Source of the DNA: an uncultured Oscillospiraceae bacterium
Lineage (GTDB): Bacteria; Bacillota; Clostridia; Oscillospirales; Acutalibacteraceae
Assembly: GCA_900539165.1 (NCBI GenBank)
Contig: UQAZ01000005.1
Coordinates: forward strand, 49,921 to 113,920
DNA: 64,000 bases
Direction of reading: 5' to 3'
Shown: positions 63,349 through 64,000 of the stretch, piece after piece
How the letters are laid out: every line of letters starts with the position of its first letter
How positions within the stretch are numbered: position 1 is the stretch's first letter
The notes under the pieces: model-generated
Seen by the model: only the letters and a program-made list of their open reading frames with translations
What the model was told of the DNA's origin: nothing
Database searches by the model: none
Program-made: the position numbers and the translations under genes

Positions 63349-63460
63349 AATTACTCTCCTTTGGACGACTAAACACTTTTTTCAGATTCTCCAACAACCT
63401 TGCTTTTTGGTCTTTACTTGGTTTAATTTTATCGAATATTTCTTTATATTCCTTTTTCAT
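63335..63460 (-). CDS. 41-residue small protein coupled to the lipoprotein gene
   Basis: ATG at 63460 follows GAGGTG at a good distance. The frame (M-K-K-E-Y-K-E-I-F-D-K-I-K-P-S) is rich in Lys and Glu, helical and without a membrane segment, and ends at 63335, 14 bases inside the lipoprotein gene. Its start resembles the N-terminus of some Firmicute anti-sigma/DUF4179-like proteins. It may be a remnant of such a gene or a true small regulator. Confidence 0.55.
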   Translation of the reverse strand: MKKEYKEIFDKIKPSKDQKARLLENLKKVFSRPKESNCELL

Positions 63461-63535
63461 TATATATGCACCTCTCATAAAAATAAAAATATATAAAATA
63501 TGCTCTTTGCTTTTATTGTTTATTATTATTATTAT

Positions 63536-63952
63536 TTAGAAATTTTTAATTCCAGTATACCCAACAAGTGATGTTTTTCCTCTTGCTTCATGTGTTCCAA
63601 ACGATGATAATTTTTGTTTGTTATATGAGGGAGTATGACACTCCCAATAATAACCAACTTCCTTTTTGTTAGGCAAATCCTGAATTTCTCCATCTTTTTT
63701 GCCATCAATTATTTTTTTACCTGTTGAATAAATATTTACATCTATAAACACAATTAGTCTAGATGCAGTTTTTGTAGTTTTTGTACTGTAATTTACTTCT
63801 TTTCTTCCGGCAGACATTGAACTGCTTATTGATCCGGTCATTGTACCAAATTCTGTATTAGATTTTTTTACACTATCTGATGCAGCAAAACAAGTCACTG
63901 GTATGGATACAACCATCATTAAAGTAAGTAACATTGCTAACAATTTTTTCAT
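63536..63952 (-). CDS. Small secreted protein, possible product handled by the ABC system
   Basis: 138 residues from the ATG at 63952, which follows AAAGGA. Signal peptide of 22-25 residues ending CFA-AS. The mature part of about 115 residues is polar and Thr/Ser/Lys-rich, with strand-like pieces (TASRLIVFIDVNIYSTG) and one cysteine in YYWECHTPS. It ends in SLVGYTGIKNF. There is no lipobox, sorting signal or transmembrane end. I do not recognise a family; a bacteriocin or toxin-like product is possible. It lies 75 bases upstream of the 41-residue ORF with no terminator between. Confidence 0.6.
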   Translation of the reverse strand: MKKLLAMLLTLMMVVSIPVTCFAASDSVKKSNTEFGTMTGSISSSMSAGRKEVNYSTKTTKTASRLIVFIDVNIYSTGKKIIDGKKDGEIQDLPNKKEVGYYWECHTPSYNKQKLSSFGTHEARGKTSLVGYTGIKNF

Positions 63953-64000
63953 ATTTATCATCCTTTCTCTATTTTTTATTTATTTTCTCTCAATTTTGTT

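Noticed and set aside
1..64000. CRISPR arrays, rRNA genes and complete insertion sequences
   Set aside because: None seen on either strand in a reading by eye.

Overview
The window looks like a chromosomal stretch from a low-GC, Gram-positive anaerobe of the class Clostridia, most likely an Oscillospiraceae/Ruminococcaceae-type gut bacterium. The reasons are a SecA with a C-terminal zinc tail, a cleavable L27 precursor with its Prp protease, eukaryote-type glycyl-tRNA synthetase, a class B sortase with an SPxTG substrate, a Mg2+ riboswitch and AGGAGG/GAGGTG ribosome binding sites. Species assignment is inference; no rRNA is present.

Layout. 0-4.5 kb: the end of a polysaccharide locus (sugar transferase), a lipoprotein gene and secA. 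4.7-12.9 kb: a complete arginine operon argG-argH-argC-argJ-argB-argD-argF behind a promoter overlapped by palindromes that look like ArgR boxes. Because argJ is present, the acetyl group is recycled. 12.9-15.5 kb: mobile-element debris (a tRNA-Arg 3' half, a truncated AAA ATPase, a TnpV remnant) around a D,D-carboxypeptidase gene, ending at an intact tRNA-Arg(CCT). 15.7-19.8 kb: rplU-prp-rpmA (minus strand), then rpsO and pnp. 19.8-23.8 kb: KtrB/KtrA potassium uptake and a large unknown membrane protein. 23.9-27.1 kb: an MgtA-type P-ATPase behind an M-box riboswitch, with a 34-codon leader ORF between. 27.2-31.4 kb: glyS and two FAD oxidoreductases. 31.5-35.3 kb: rpmG-secE-nusG-rplK-rplA-rplJ-rplL with predicted L1-binding hairpins and an L10 leader. 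35.4-38.4 kb: NfeD and SPFH proteins and a MATE transporter. 38.4-44.5 kb: an envelope group (DUF2207, LemA, GT2, a His-rich LCP protein, sortase B, SPSTG surface protein). 44.5-48.7 kb: a MarR-controlled, asymmetric two-subunit ABC exporter. 48.7-54.1 kb: rsmA, a second MATE gene, a GNAT-like gene, a lipoprotein, a zinc-ribbon membrane protein and a C_GCAxxG_C_C protein.

From 54.2 kb to the right edge lies a probable integrative element inserted at tRNA-Arg(ACG). It contains a tyrosine integrase with putative arm-binding repeats, an excisionase, a MazF toxin gene broken by an amber codon, a short block of unexplained sequence and a helix-turn-helix-like protein. Its cargo is a tightly coupled operon: a small secreted protein, a 41-residue ORF, a lipoprotein, an ABC ATPase, two ABC-2 permeases and a second membrane-anchored propeller-like protein. 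I could not match this cargo to a named system, and it is the best candidate here for something undescribed.

All calls come from reading the sequence; no database search was run. Family assignments rest on visible motifs, gene order and length.
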